This document shows, piece after piece, positions 51,539 through 62,573 of a stretch of 64,000 nucleotides of DNA (position 1 is its first letter; every line of letters begins with the position of its first letter). The stretch lies in NCBI RefSeq assembly GCF_000787575.1, contig NW_012236520.1, positions 434,001 through 498,000 on the forward strand. The letters run 5' to 3'. The notes below the pieces were generated by a model that was not told where the DNA came from, made no database searches, and was given only the letters and a program-made list of their open reading frames with translations. The DNA is from Acytostelium subglobosum LB1 (Eukaryota > Evosea > Eumycetozoa > Acytosteliales > Acytosteliaceae). A program made the position numbers and the translations under genes.

Positions 51539-51905
51539 GTTATAAGTATGTATTTATATATAATATTGATTTGAATCAAAGATAATGAATGGAATTTCAT
51601 TGATGTAGAGAGTACCAAGGTACCAATGGACCTTGAGGCCCAATCACACCCACGAAAGTCCCAACAAATATCTTCTTTGTATCGATCAAAAAAAAATATC
51701 CAACCTTGTGAAAGATAAGGCACGTGATCATTATTTGACCAGGTGATCATTCCTGGTTCGCAACCAAAGGAGATGGAGACAACCTTTTCTTCATTACCAG
51801 GTGCGGATGTTTAGGGGTTCCACCAATCAATCCCAAGATTGAATCCCCAACAAGTATCCTGTTCAATCTTAAAGAATCGTCGTTTATTCAATTTGAAGTG
51901 CGCAC
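51539..51905. other. Intergenic between lysozyme copies
   Basis: The 367 bp between tandem GH25 genes includes the promoter of copy 1. A poly-A tract lies near 51690 and TGATCA-type sites near 51726-51748. No gene is supported. Confidence 0.4.
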
Positions 51906-52627
51906 TTAGTAGTAGTCCAAGTCGACACCCAATCCACAGACGGTGGTAGAACCAACGTATTGCTTGGCGTATGGCTTGGACCAGCCACCGAACGAGGTGA
52001 AGTCCGAGAAGGATGGGTTGTTGTCATAGTGAGCGTACCAGAGTGGCAGAGCCTTTCCACCATCCCAGCTGCCCATGATTGGCTCCCACTGCGAGGCAGA
52101 GGTGTAGACACCGACAGAGACACCAGCCTGCTTGGCTCCCTCGAGCATTGAGTTGAAGAAAGCCTGGTTATCAGCGTGGCTGTTGCTCCAGTACGTTCCG
52201 GGTCCCTCAATATCGAACCAGACTCTTCCGACGGTAGCCTTGTATGACTTGATGTAGTTGACCATTGCAACGACTTGACCAGCACCATTGCCGCAGCTGG
52301 TGCATGGGAAGATGTAAGCATCGACGTCAGTAATACCTCCATCCTTGGCGTTGTAGATTGAGTGTGGGCAGTTGGAGTCAACACGACCAAGTGACTCGTA
52401 ACACTAAAGTAAGTTGGGAATGGAAAGGAAGTTGAGTATGCTACTTGGTTGATTGATTGACTGATTGAACTTACTCTGATCACAACCCAGCTGTAGCCAT
52501 CACCCTTGAGACACTTAAAGTCATCAATAGTGGATGAAACTGAGATATCAACACCCTTTGAGGAGAAGACAACGGAGACCTGGATAAGTACCAGTGCCAA
52601 GATAACAGCGGAAAGTTTAGTGTACAT
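51906..52627 (-). CDS. Secreted GH25-type lysozyme, copy 2
   Basis: Two exons (52475-52627, 51906-52403) give 216 aa with the intron at the same codon as copy 1. The signal peptide is LSAVILALVLIQVSVVFS. Catalytic features match copy 1: SSKGVDIS, RVWFDIEGPGTYW, VGVYTSASQWEPIMG. A Cys pair (CYESLGRVDSNCPHS) is present at the start of exon 2 and is replaced by Gly in copy 1. The shared CTSCGNGAGQV element gives two further cysteines. It probably acts in phagosomes or is secreted to digest bacterial walls. Confidence 0.92.
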
Positions 52628-53115
52628 GTTTGTGTGTATATATTATATCTATGTAAGTATTTCTATCAATCTAAGACCGAATTTGAGGCATAAATGGTGA
52701 TGGTATGCGAGAGTACCAGAGAGAGGCCTCTCCACCTTGAAGGAATGTCTTTACAAAATATCTAAAATCGGATATTTGCAAATGATCAGATTTTTTCTTT
52801 TTTGATTAAGTTGGGTCAACCCTGACCGAAGACCAGTGCGTGGTTCCATCTTCCAAAGTGATGGACCTGGGTCCACTCTAACGATCGGTGTAATGTGTAC
52901 AAACTTGTGTCGATGAAGATAATGGAGATGTTCAACAAAGTTAACAATTGGATGTTATATGTGGCCATGAGGATTTGATTGCCTTCATCGCTTTGGAGAA
53001 GGTTTATTATGGATGAAGATGTTGTTAATGTTGTACATTCGAAACAGTTAATAAATAAGGTTTGGTAGGTATTGTAATGGTATGTATGGTATAGAAAGGT
53101 AGTGAGGCTTGGCAC
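52628..53115. other. Intergenic
   Basis: The promoter of GH25 copy 2 and the 3' region of the Q-rich gene. A C/T-rich patch and AT-rich stretches are seen; short frames have no protein-like features. Confidence 0.4.
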
Positions 53116-55680
53116 TTAATGGAATGACTTGTAGGTAAGGTCCTTCCTGGCAATGATCACTACGACTCCCTCCTTCTTGCCAACGACTGAGGAGCTCACT
53201 GGTGCGCTAAGTTGGATGTGCTTCTTGAACGTGCCAACGGAGAACTCTTGCTGTTGGAACATGTTGCTGATGCTGACTGGAATGACCATCTCGCTGCCAT
53301 TGGGCAAGAAGATGCTGTCTGGCAATGAGAGTGTGCCCTCGACCAATACCTCACGCTGGTTGACAGTGACGCGAAGACTGTTTGGACGAGAGTGCGGGAT
53401 GGTCACGTAGATGATGAATGACTCCTCATTCTCAATCACATTGGTCATGATCCCATTGCTGGCATCATCCAACACATGTTGTTGGGGTGGCGGTGAGTGT
53501 TGCTGCTGCTGGTGATGTTGTTGCTGCTGATGAATCTGCAACATCTGCTGCTGCTGGACTTGTTGTTGCTGGAACTGAGCAGCCTGCTGATGCGCCTGGG
53601 CATTGTAGATTGCCTGTTGCTGTTGTTGCTGCTGAATGGCCTGCTGTTGCTGCTGCTGGAGGAGTGCCTGCACTTGTTGTTGCTGTTGCTGGAGGTGTTG
53701 TGACCTGAGCTGCAACTGCTGTTGCTGCTGGAAGTGCAATTGCTGTTGCTGCACCTGCTGCTGCTGGACAGACTGGAAGGACTGGGGCTGCTTGGAGATC
53801 AGCTTCATGTCCTTCAATTCGTTCTCCCAGCGCACAAGGTCGTCGTAGCTGTAGTAGTAGTCGGTGATGGGCAGGTCCATGGGCGGGGTGAGCGTGTGGA
53901 CCGGAGCAAACTCGAGGAAGGGCAGAAGAGTGCAGGACTTGAGGCAGTTGACAAAGGCATCATGCAAGGAGAGCGAGCCCTCAGAGTCAAAGTCAATGGT
54001 CTTGTCAGAGTTGTTGTTGTCATTGGTGGACTCGTGGACTGTGGAAGGGGAGACATTGCCAGTGCCGCTGACATTGTTGGTCTGAGGAGACAATGAAGTG
54101 TTGTTGTCTGGCGAGGCAGATGATTGCCAGTCACTGGCGTTTGAGTCCACTGTCTGGCTGTTGGAGCCGCTCTCGGCACGCTGGACAGGTGACTTCATTG
54201 GGCGATCATTCAAGTCCTCCCTATTGTTCTTTCTCTTCCTCTTCTTCTCATCCTTCTTGTTCTTCTGCTGGTTGGCCGAACATGTTTGGATGAACTCCTT
54301 GATTGTAGCCTGGCAGGTTGTAATGATTGATTGATGTTAGTTATTAATGGACTTGGATGTGATGTGGAAAGATGTGACGGATGGTACATACATCATCAAG
54401 GGTGGAGAATAGGTATCCATAGAGTACGACACAGAGATTGGCCATGTCATTGGGGCGACGGTACCTCAACTCTGGTGCGATCTTGTTGACGTAGAGTGAA
54501 AGGATCAGAGAGCGACGGAGGGTTGGGGTGGTGAGGGCGGGGTTGACCTTGAAGTAGTACTTGAGGAAGGATAGACAGATGGTCTTCTTGTCCTCATTGT
54601 TGTTGATACCAGTGGATGAGGAGAGCGAGGGGATCAGGTCATACATTCCATTGTGGCCCATGTATGGCAACATGCCGGGCTGGGATGCTCATCAACGAGC
54701 TGTTGTTGGGGTTGTTGATGTAGGTCTGCAGGCCGGAGCTGGCCAATGATGGAGATGACCGATGGTCCGGTTGGTGCGGCAGGCATCACACGGCGCACCA
54801 AGTGCTTGTTCATCTGGGGCGCGGGCAAAGGTGGCGGGGTCAACGGGGTGTGTGGAGGGGACGAGTTGGGCGAGGCCGACAAGTTGAATGGAGGGATGGC
54901 CGACTGGTGTACCATCTCGGTGCTCTGCTGCTGGTGATGGTAGATGCCAGTGGACTTGGTCTTGGAGTTGCGTCTGGTTGGAGATGTGGGCGGGGAATTA
55001 ATCGACGACTTGGCCAATGTGTTGGCGAGGTTGGAGGACGAAAGCGAGGCTTCGGCCAACTTGATGCTATTGTTGGAAAACATTTGTGGATGTTGTTGCG
55101 ATGATTGTTGTTGTTGGATTGACTGTACAATTGGTTGTGAGTGAGTGTATATATTACAGGGCTGTTGTTGGACAAGGTTGTTGGAAGAAGACGTGTCCAT
55201 TGGTAATGTTGACATGGTGCTTGCGCCAACGTTGACGTGGTATTGCTGGCCGCTGAATGATACATGGGGTGGCGTCACGGTGGCTTGCGCTGGCATTGTG
55301 TTGACCAAATCATGGTGATGGTGGCTGTGTTGTTGTTGATATGAAGGCTGATTCTGTTGGATCTGAGACAACAGATTTAAGAAGTGTTCTTGTTGTTGTT
55401 GCTGTTGCTGCAGCTCAATTCCACTGCTGTTGTAGGAGGTATTGGTGTTGGCTGGACCAGATGGAAGCAGTGGAGTTGAGGACGAGCTTGACATTGGGCT
55501 CTGCTGCTGCTGCTGATGCTGTTGTGGCGGCAGCACATGGGATGGTTGTGGCGCGTCCAATGCATTGTTAAAGTAGTTGGTGGTCTCGGTCTTAATATCG
55601 ATTGGACTGCCATCGGGATAGGAGGTCAGGTAGATGTTGGCCTGATCCTGCAATAAATAATCGGATGGTATGTCGTCCAT
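53116..55680 (-). CDS. Q-rich nuclear-type protein with a C-terminal sHSP/alpha-crystallin-like domain
   Basis: ATG at 55680 opens MDDIPSDYLLQDQANIYL. The N-terminal 300 residues are Gln/Ser/Pro/His-rich. A conserved-looking helical block follows (KTICLSFLKYYFKVNPAL, RRSLILSLYVNKIAPELRYR, NLCVVLYGYLFSTLDD), then an intron (54310-54391) and a lysine-rich stretch (KNKKDEKKRKRKNN) that could be a nuclear signal. Long poly-Gln leads to a beta-sandwich resembling Hsp20 domains (ESFIIYVTIPHSRPNSLRV, QREVLVEGTLSLPD, GVVVIIARKDLTYKSF). Between about 54640 and 54790 the open frame changes, so the model needs an additional intron or contains a sequence error; the first frame alone would stop at 54634. 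A transcription regulator is a reasonable guess, not a firm call. Confidence 0.65.
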
Positions 55681-58600
55681 TGTGAGTTTAGTTGATTGTT
55701 ATGATGATGACGATGAGAAAAGTTCGGCAAATTGAGCAAGTGGATGGATTGATGGATGGCGGGGAATAGATATTGAGCGCGAGGTCTTAGGAAGCTGGAC
55801 AAACAAATTTGATGAATGGATGGGAATAGATAGGTAATGGATGGATTGATGGTTGGTTGGCGGGGAATGGGATGGATTGTTGGCGGCTTCGGTGTCGCGT
55901 TGGGAAAAAAAAATAAGCAACCTGTAGGACGGCTGATTGGCACTCCTAGGTCTGGCGAATAGTGATTGTAGCTTGAGGGGTTGTTGTTGGAGGGGTTGTT
56001 TGATTGGATTGGAAACGTATTTGATTGGTGGAGTGGGCGAGTAGGGGTTGGATTGGACTGATTGTTTGATTGATTGATTGATTGATACTAAATATGGAGA
56101 GTTGTTTTTAAATAATAAATAATAAATAATAAATTAATAAATAATATTAAGATTGATTAATAAATAATATGGTATTATTGGTTATATATATTAATAAATA
56201 GAATAAATAAATAAATAAATAGTATATATATATTTGTTATTGGGTTGATGATAATCGGGTTGATTAAGTGATGATGGTCTGGTTTGATTGATTGATTGAT
56301 TAAGTCTGGTTAGTTTTAAGATGTTTGGGTATTTGGGATGTGTACAACAAGGTCTGGATATGTGAAGGGTCAACTAAATGTTGTTGATGACAATGATGAT
56401 ATTGATGTTTAAGTTGATGTTGATGATGATAATGTAGAAGTTGGGAACATGGGTTGGGATGATAGACCCTTTTGAAGAGTCTTTGTATAAATAATATATA
56501 TATATATAAGTATCTATGTATGTTTGCTTGATGTGATGTGATATGAATACTACAAACTACAAAGCAACAACAATAAGACTAAAGTTTATACAACGAGGAC
56601 AATGATTGATTCATTCATTCGATATAGAAGGGACTATATCTTAAAATTAGGATATATGGAAATGCGAATGCATGTTGATTGAATGAAACAGAATAGGTAG
56701 AGGAGGTCTACTACCGACCAGAATCAAACAACAACAAACAATCTAGCAAACAAACAGGAGTGAGGGAGCATGAGTGAGTGTGTGTATGGGATAGATGGGA
56801 TAGAAAGGATAGATAGGATAGATGTCTATGGCTCTGACAGAGTCGGGCGGGAAGGAACATGTGCGCCACATTGATACTGAGGGGGCACTTTGAACAATGA
56901 GTGTAGCGAGAGAGGAGACCACAGGTCCAAGCAAGCACAAAGAACCAAGAAGTCAGTCCAGTCCAGTCCAGTCAGTGCTTGTCCCATGTGGGCAACCAAT
57001 GGCATCGGGTTGGTAAGGCTAGAGGGCCTTGATGTTGACCAATTGGTACTAGACAACTTCAAATCCAAACTGTGGCCTTGCAAATATAACAAATATCCAT
57101 GGTGGCGTCAACGCAAGGCAAATGGAAAATGATGGGTGGGGGTTGTTGGACGACTTTCGCCCCGCAATTCAAAGCCATGAGTTGCCTCTATGCCAACGAG
57201 GAGACACATGTGCGTGTACAAAAGGTCACACTCTAGAACTAATCAAACGACAATAATAACATCCACAAAACAATCAAATCAAACAACCAAACAAACTACA
57301 ATTACAACAAGATCTCTTTTGTTGTTTGATTGTTTGGGTTATGTGTATGTGTATGAAGGTGAGGGATAGTGATGAGTGGAGTGATTAAGGTAATTTGCTT
57401 GATTGAGGTAGGGAGAGGTGGGTTTGGAGAGGTAAGAGGACCAAGGCAGGGCTCATGCCCCACAATTCAAAGTCCAGTTGAATTAAACATCTTTATCAAA
57501 AATGGTAATGATCGTCGACGAAGTGATGTGACGGATTTGATCATTGTGATGTGTGTGATTGAAAGTGATATATTTAGCTGTTATAACATTAACATTACAT
57601 CTGTTACACATACACTATTATTACTATTATTATTATTATTATTATAGTATTGTAGGTTTGTTGGAAATGATTGATTGGTTGATTGGTTGATTGATGATGG
57701 ATCATGATCAACTTGGAAGATGGTCCACAATGTAAATTGAGAGTATGATGATGATGGTGTAAATTCAATCATTCGTAAGTACTACTACTTATGTGTTTGT
57801 TGTACTTATAATACAACAATACAATGACAATGATGATGTCGTAGTAGAGAAGAGTGGTTTGGATTGACAATGGAAACAGTACCCCTCTAATCACTTTGGA
57901 CCAGGGCAATCAGATCACTTGGATCAAAGGTGTGGTGTGGAAGTGTGGAAGTGTGTGTATTGTGTTGAGTGTGGCAAGAGAGAAGTGATGGTTGGAAGTG
58001 TGTGTGGTGGATGTGATTGGTAATGGACTGGATGATGGAAATAACAATCGAATAAAGGGATAGGATACCATACCTTATATATTATATATGTTATATATTT
58101 ATAATTATCTACAGGAGGAAGGCTATTCAAGCATTTAGAGTTTCAAGAACATTGTAATATTACACGGAGAATAAATAAATAAATAGAGATAGAGATAGAG
58201 ATAGAGATAGAGATAATAGGTAAGTACTCTTAAGAGTATAAGTAGTATATATATATGTATATATAGAAGGTTAGAGAGATAATGAAAGAGACAAGATAGA
58301 CAGAGTTACCTTTAAGGTGGTTTGCGGGACTAATCTAAATACTGGGCGGTCCTTTGCTCCACCGGTTGTTGGGGGCAGGGCCCTAAGAATGCCTAAAGCA
58401 AGGGGAGTTTGAATTGCCAGATACGGACCAAAGCTGTTCAGCGCTCGATTGGCTCTTGATTAAGAGAGCGAGCTTACTACGCTCACACACTCACTCACTC
58501 CAATGCACATACATTGGACGACCTCTTGTTGTTTGGAGCTAAACTTACTCTCCTATCAAAGAAAGAAACAAACACCCTCACGCACTCTCTCATGATCCAG

Positions 58601-59789
58601 TGCCAGGACATGAGATCAAGATAACAATCGTCTGTTTGACACTGCGGCATCAACCACAAAATGTGTTCTTCCCGTTCAACTTCGAAAGAAACAAAGTTAG
58701 TCACTCTCGTTGTTGGAGCACCCAACTCTACGATGCCAGGCCACGTACCGGGCTTGGTTGGAGATTCATGCGCAAGACAAAGAACTCTAGAGAAGCTCAA
58801 TCAATGGTGTCTGTTGGATATTTCTCTCCTGATTAAAATAAAATACGGGGGATGATCAAAGGGAGGTAAGTAAATGCGATACCACGGACCAGATTCGCTC
58901 ATGGATATTCAAACACACACGCTAATGTCACTCGCCCCCACATGATTGGACAGGGCCTAGTGGCCTCAATGAGCCACCAGCAAGCGACTCCTGTTCCGAT
59001 CAATGCCCACACACACATATCTTGACAAATCACGGGCCACGCTCACCGCACGGCAATACCATAAGTCTATTTCTATTTCAGTGTATGATCAAGAATGAAG
59101 ATGTATCAATCAGGCAGTGTGTGAGATGTGATGAAGATGTTTAATTCAATAGAGGATGGCTCAATGCTGGAGGCATGCTCTCTATCTCACTCCGACAATC
59201 CACAGTGTGCCACTCCGTAGTCAGAGGAGTGATCAAAATCAATCAATCGTCTGATTTACATCGCCTATTATTTGATAAATCTAAAAAAATGATCGCATTA
59301 TCGCAACAACATGACATTGCCATGCACGACTATTACCGAATTGGGCGAGGGCACATCAACTTTTCCCCCTTTGTAGGGGGCTCAGTGGGAGGCCTCCGGA
59401 TGTCAACCTTATTCAATCTAAATGATCCAAAAGACATGGGTCTTTGCTGTCTAGACAATAGTAATAATAATCGATCGATTTACTGGATATTACTGTCACT
59501 CGTCTGAGTGATCGAGCCATAATCAATCCACCAATTATATTGGATCAATCCAGGCTAGCCTGGATAAAAATAAAGTGACATACATGGATAAGATAAGCCA
59601 TGACAGAGACAGAGAGAATGTGAACATGAATGAGGGGAAGGAAAGAACAACTTTATATATACATTGGTGTGTGGAGGTGAGTGATCAGAGTTGAGTGGGT
59701 GATCACTCGCTCACTCAATCGATCAATCGACCATCAATCAAATAATCAACAACTACCAAACCAAACCATCAATCAACTCACTCGCTCAC
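55681..59789. other. 4.1-kb gene-poor region
   Basis: The first 900 bp are AT- and TTGA-rich promoter DNA of the Q-rich gene. Afterwards come G-rich unique segments (56880-57180, 57400-57480, 58310-58480), a GAGATA run (58185-58215), a TTA microsatellite near 57620-57645 and the weak frame at 59175-59507. A nearly repeated CCCC(G/A)CAATTCAAAG(C/T)C occurs near 57161 and 57458. I see no tRNA or convincing gene; unannotated ncRNA or long regulatory DNA is possible. Confidence 0.5.
59175..59507 (+). CDS. Weak hypothetical ORF, 110 aa
   Basis: The frame from ATG 59175 includes INQSSDLHRLLFDKSKKMIA and HDYYRIGRGHINFSPFVGGS. The composition is not low-complexity, but no domain, signal or homologue is recognised. 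It may be a remnant or chance; it is listed because it is the only sizeable frame in the surrounding 4 kb. Confidence 0.2.
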   Translation: MLSISLRQSTVCHSVVRGVIKINQSSDLHRLLFDKSKKMIALSQQHDIAMHDYYRIGRGHINFSPFVGGSVGGLRMSTLFNLNDPKDMGLCCLDNSNNNRSIYWILLSLV

Positions 59790-62050
59790 TCACTTGTGCT
59801 GCTCGTATGATTTGTTCATGCTGGAGACCAGAGCCGTGGAGGTCTGGCTGATGGCTTGTTGGTGTGCGGCGGCATGATCCATAAACTTGACCAGTTGGTC
59901 CTTGAGCTCCAACAGTGACTTGTCCATCAGTTGCTTCTGGTGCTCGTAATGCGCCTGGCTCTCGTCCAGCTGGCGACTCTTGTGCTCCAAGTCCATCTTG
60001 AGATTGTCTTTGAGTTGTTTGTTGTCCTGTTGGCGCACCTCCACTCTCTTCATCAAGTGCTCGAGCTCCTTGTCCAGCTTCTCCTTCTCACTCTTGCAGG
60101 CGCTCTCCAACGATGACAACTTCTGCTCGGATCTCTTCTTCAACATCTGACTGTCTGCAATATTGTCGTCCAACTGCTTGATCTCATTCCTCTTGTTTGT
60201 TATCTCCTCCTCCTTTGCATTTGTCTTCTCGTACTGCTCCTCAATATATGTCTTGAGAAGTTTCTGTTTGTTGGTAGTTCGCGCGTGGCAAAGTGTTAGA
60301 TCGTGTGGCAAAGTGGTAGTTGGTTGTGTGGCGCGACACTACCGCGTGTGGCGCTACAAAGCAAAGGCGCTACAAAGCAAAGCAAATAAACAAACAAACA
60401 TACCCTTATCTTCTTGAGGTCAGTGATAGTAACATCTCCTTCACCATTGGTTGTGAACTGTATGTTGTAGCTTGACGATGAGTGTTTGCCAGCAGTACTG
60501 CTATCCATGTTGACATCCTCTGATTGAGTGGACGACGACATTGATGATGATGACGAGGATGTGTTGAGCAGTCCAATTGAGTTGAGATGATCATTGTAGC
60601 CCATGATGAGATTGCGTATACTTGACACCAACTTCTCAATCTCGGCCAACTTCTCGGCCTTGGAGCGCAGCAATCTCTTCTTCTCGGTGCCCGCCTTGGA
60701 GATCTCGTCCTGGAGTTGCACACGTCGTTGGTTGATGAGCTTGGCATCGACGCTGCTCTTTTGCTGCTCGCTCACGATTGAGTCGAGTGAATGCTTGCGC
60801 TGCTCAACGTCGCGCAGCTCCTCCTCCAGACGCGCCAGTTCTGCCTGGTGCTGCTTGATGATGGCCTCCGCATCGGCCTTGTACTTGTGGTGATCGGCCA
60901 CAATGTTGACAAACTTGGCAATGTCCTCCATGACAAATTTGCGCGACTGGCTCAGCTCTCCGATGTTGTTGGGCTTGCTGTTGAGCATGTCGATCTCTTG
61001 TCGCTCGGCCTCCTGGATGGCCTGCATCTGGCTGATCTCCAGCTGGAGTTGGGCGTCGCGCGAGCTGTGATGCTGTTCCAGGAAGTTGTCCACGGTCAAT
61101 TCGTTGTCGGCACCCTTCAAAAAGTCCTGATAGGACTTGAGCACCTCTTGATTGAACGCGCGATTAAAGACCACATCGTCTCCAATCTCTTGCTCCTCGG
61201 CATGGGAGTACTCAGTGTCGTACTCAATCACCTCAACGAGCCAGGTGAGCGCGGCCAGCATGGGGGGCCACGTCACGGGGTTTCCGACCGACGCCAGGTT
61301 GCGCTTGGCGATGGCGATGGGGTAGCGCATGGACTTGAAGAAGGCGGCCAGGTCATCCTCAGGCTTCTGGGCAGAGAACTTGAACGTGTCGTCGATCTGG
61401 TGGAAGAGGAACTCGCAGATGCTGTAAAAGTCCTTGACCGAGGGCGCTGTCAGGGCCTTCCTTGCGATCTGATTGGGGTAGTTGTTCTTGAGCAGGAAGC
61501 TCAGCAGACGCGTGATGCACTGGCTCTGGAAGGCCTTGTCATTGATCGGTCTGCTCTCTGACCTAATCGTGCTTGGTCTGATCGATTGACTTGGCATTGA
61601 CTTCTTGTTGGGCATCGTCGCTCCAAGGCTCATCTTGTTTGTGTTGATATTGACGATTGATTGTTGTTGTTGTTGTGGTTGTGCTGCAGCACTATATCTA
61701 TTTGTTGTTGACGTTGTTGTGGTAGGTGCTGCAGTTGAAGTCCTGTTAACAGTATTGCCAACATTGTTGTTGTGGTTGTAGTTTGGGTTGGCTGGAGTGG
61801 AGATTGGCATTGGCAATACATTGTTGTTGGCATAGACTGAACCATTGTTGATACTAGAGGTGAGTGGACCCATTGGTATTGGAGCCAGTGATATCTTTGG
61901 TGCACTGGGATTGTTTCTAGGTGTCTGCATTGGTGTTGTAAGTGTACCAATGATACCAATCGGTTTGATTGGTGCTGTACCAATCACTGATTGTCTTCCA
62001 TTGTTTATATTCAACAAGTTATTATTCTGTTGGAATGGTCTTGTAGTCAT
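59790..62050 (-). CDS. ndc80: Kinetochore protein NDC80/HEC1
   Basis: Two exons (60404-62050, 59790-60263) give 706 aa, slightly longer than human HEC1 (642). Residues 1-160 are an Asn/Thr/Pro-rich basic tail that would contact microtubules. The calponin-homology head follows at about 165-290 (RPINDKAFQSQCITRLLSFL, NPVTWPPMLAALTWLVEVI), then heptad-rich coiled coil to the end (ELARLEEELRDVEQRKHSLD, EKEKLDKELEHLMKRVEVRQ). NDC80 dimerises with NUF2 and joins SPC24/25 to couple kinetochores to spindle microtubules. The 140-nt intron is unusual in containing tandem repeats. Confidence 0.93.
60264..60403 (-). repeat. Repeat-bearing intron of ndc80
   Basis: GCGCTACAAAGCAAAG is repeated perfectly in tandem at 60351-60366 and 60367-60382. 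TGGCAAAGTG occurs at 60286-60295 and 60306-60315. GTGTGGCGC occurs twice near 60327 and 60346. Most other introns here are TCAA-rich, so this one differs in kind. Confidence 0.7.
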
Positions 62051-62573
62051 TATTATTGTGTAATATATATCTTATCTATTTATCTTTGTATTTATCTATA
62101 ACTTTGTAATATATATATATTGAGTGTCAATCAAGTGATTGATCAAGAGTGTGAGTGTGTTGTGGGTGAAGTTGGACCAACCGTTAGAAGGCGCCAAAAT
62201 TCAACGGAATCCTAAATTCAAATTTCAAAAATATGAACTTCCATCTCATTCCAACCTTAATGATGACTAATCTGAATCAATGATTTATCATTATCTATTT
62301 AATGTTTGATTTAGTTATCTATGATTGATTAATATTGATATTATTAATAATGACCTTTCATCTTAGGTCAGTCGAGTGAGGAACAAGATATTTTGCAAAA
62401 AGATAAAAAAAGACCATTTCCACTCAATCTCAATTTAACACCTTGGTCTCTAACATTACTCACTCACTCAAACATCATTCATTCATTTAATTAATCTAAC
62501 TGATTGTTGTCTACTTGTACAACATATATATATATATAAGTACATAAGTAATAGTAATAACAATAATAATATT
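62051..62573. other. Divergent promoter region of ndc80 and an ankyrin-like gene
   Basis: AT-rich, with TATATA blocks near 62112-62120 and 62528-62540, close to each start. No gene is supported. Confidence 0.4.

Noticed and set aside
58600-58855. Plus-strand frames of 64-78 aa
   Set aside because: Two frames overlap in the same bases, with no start context or domain; likely chance.
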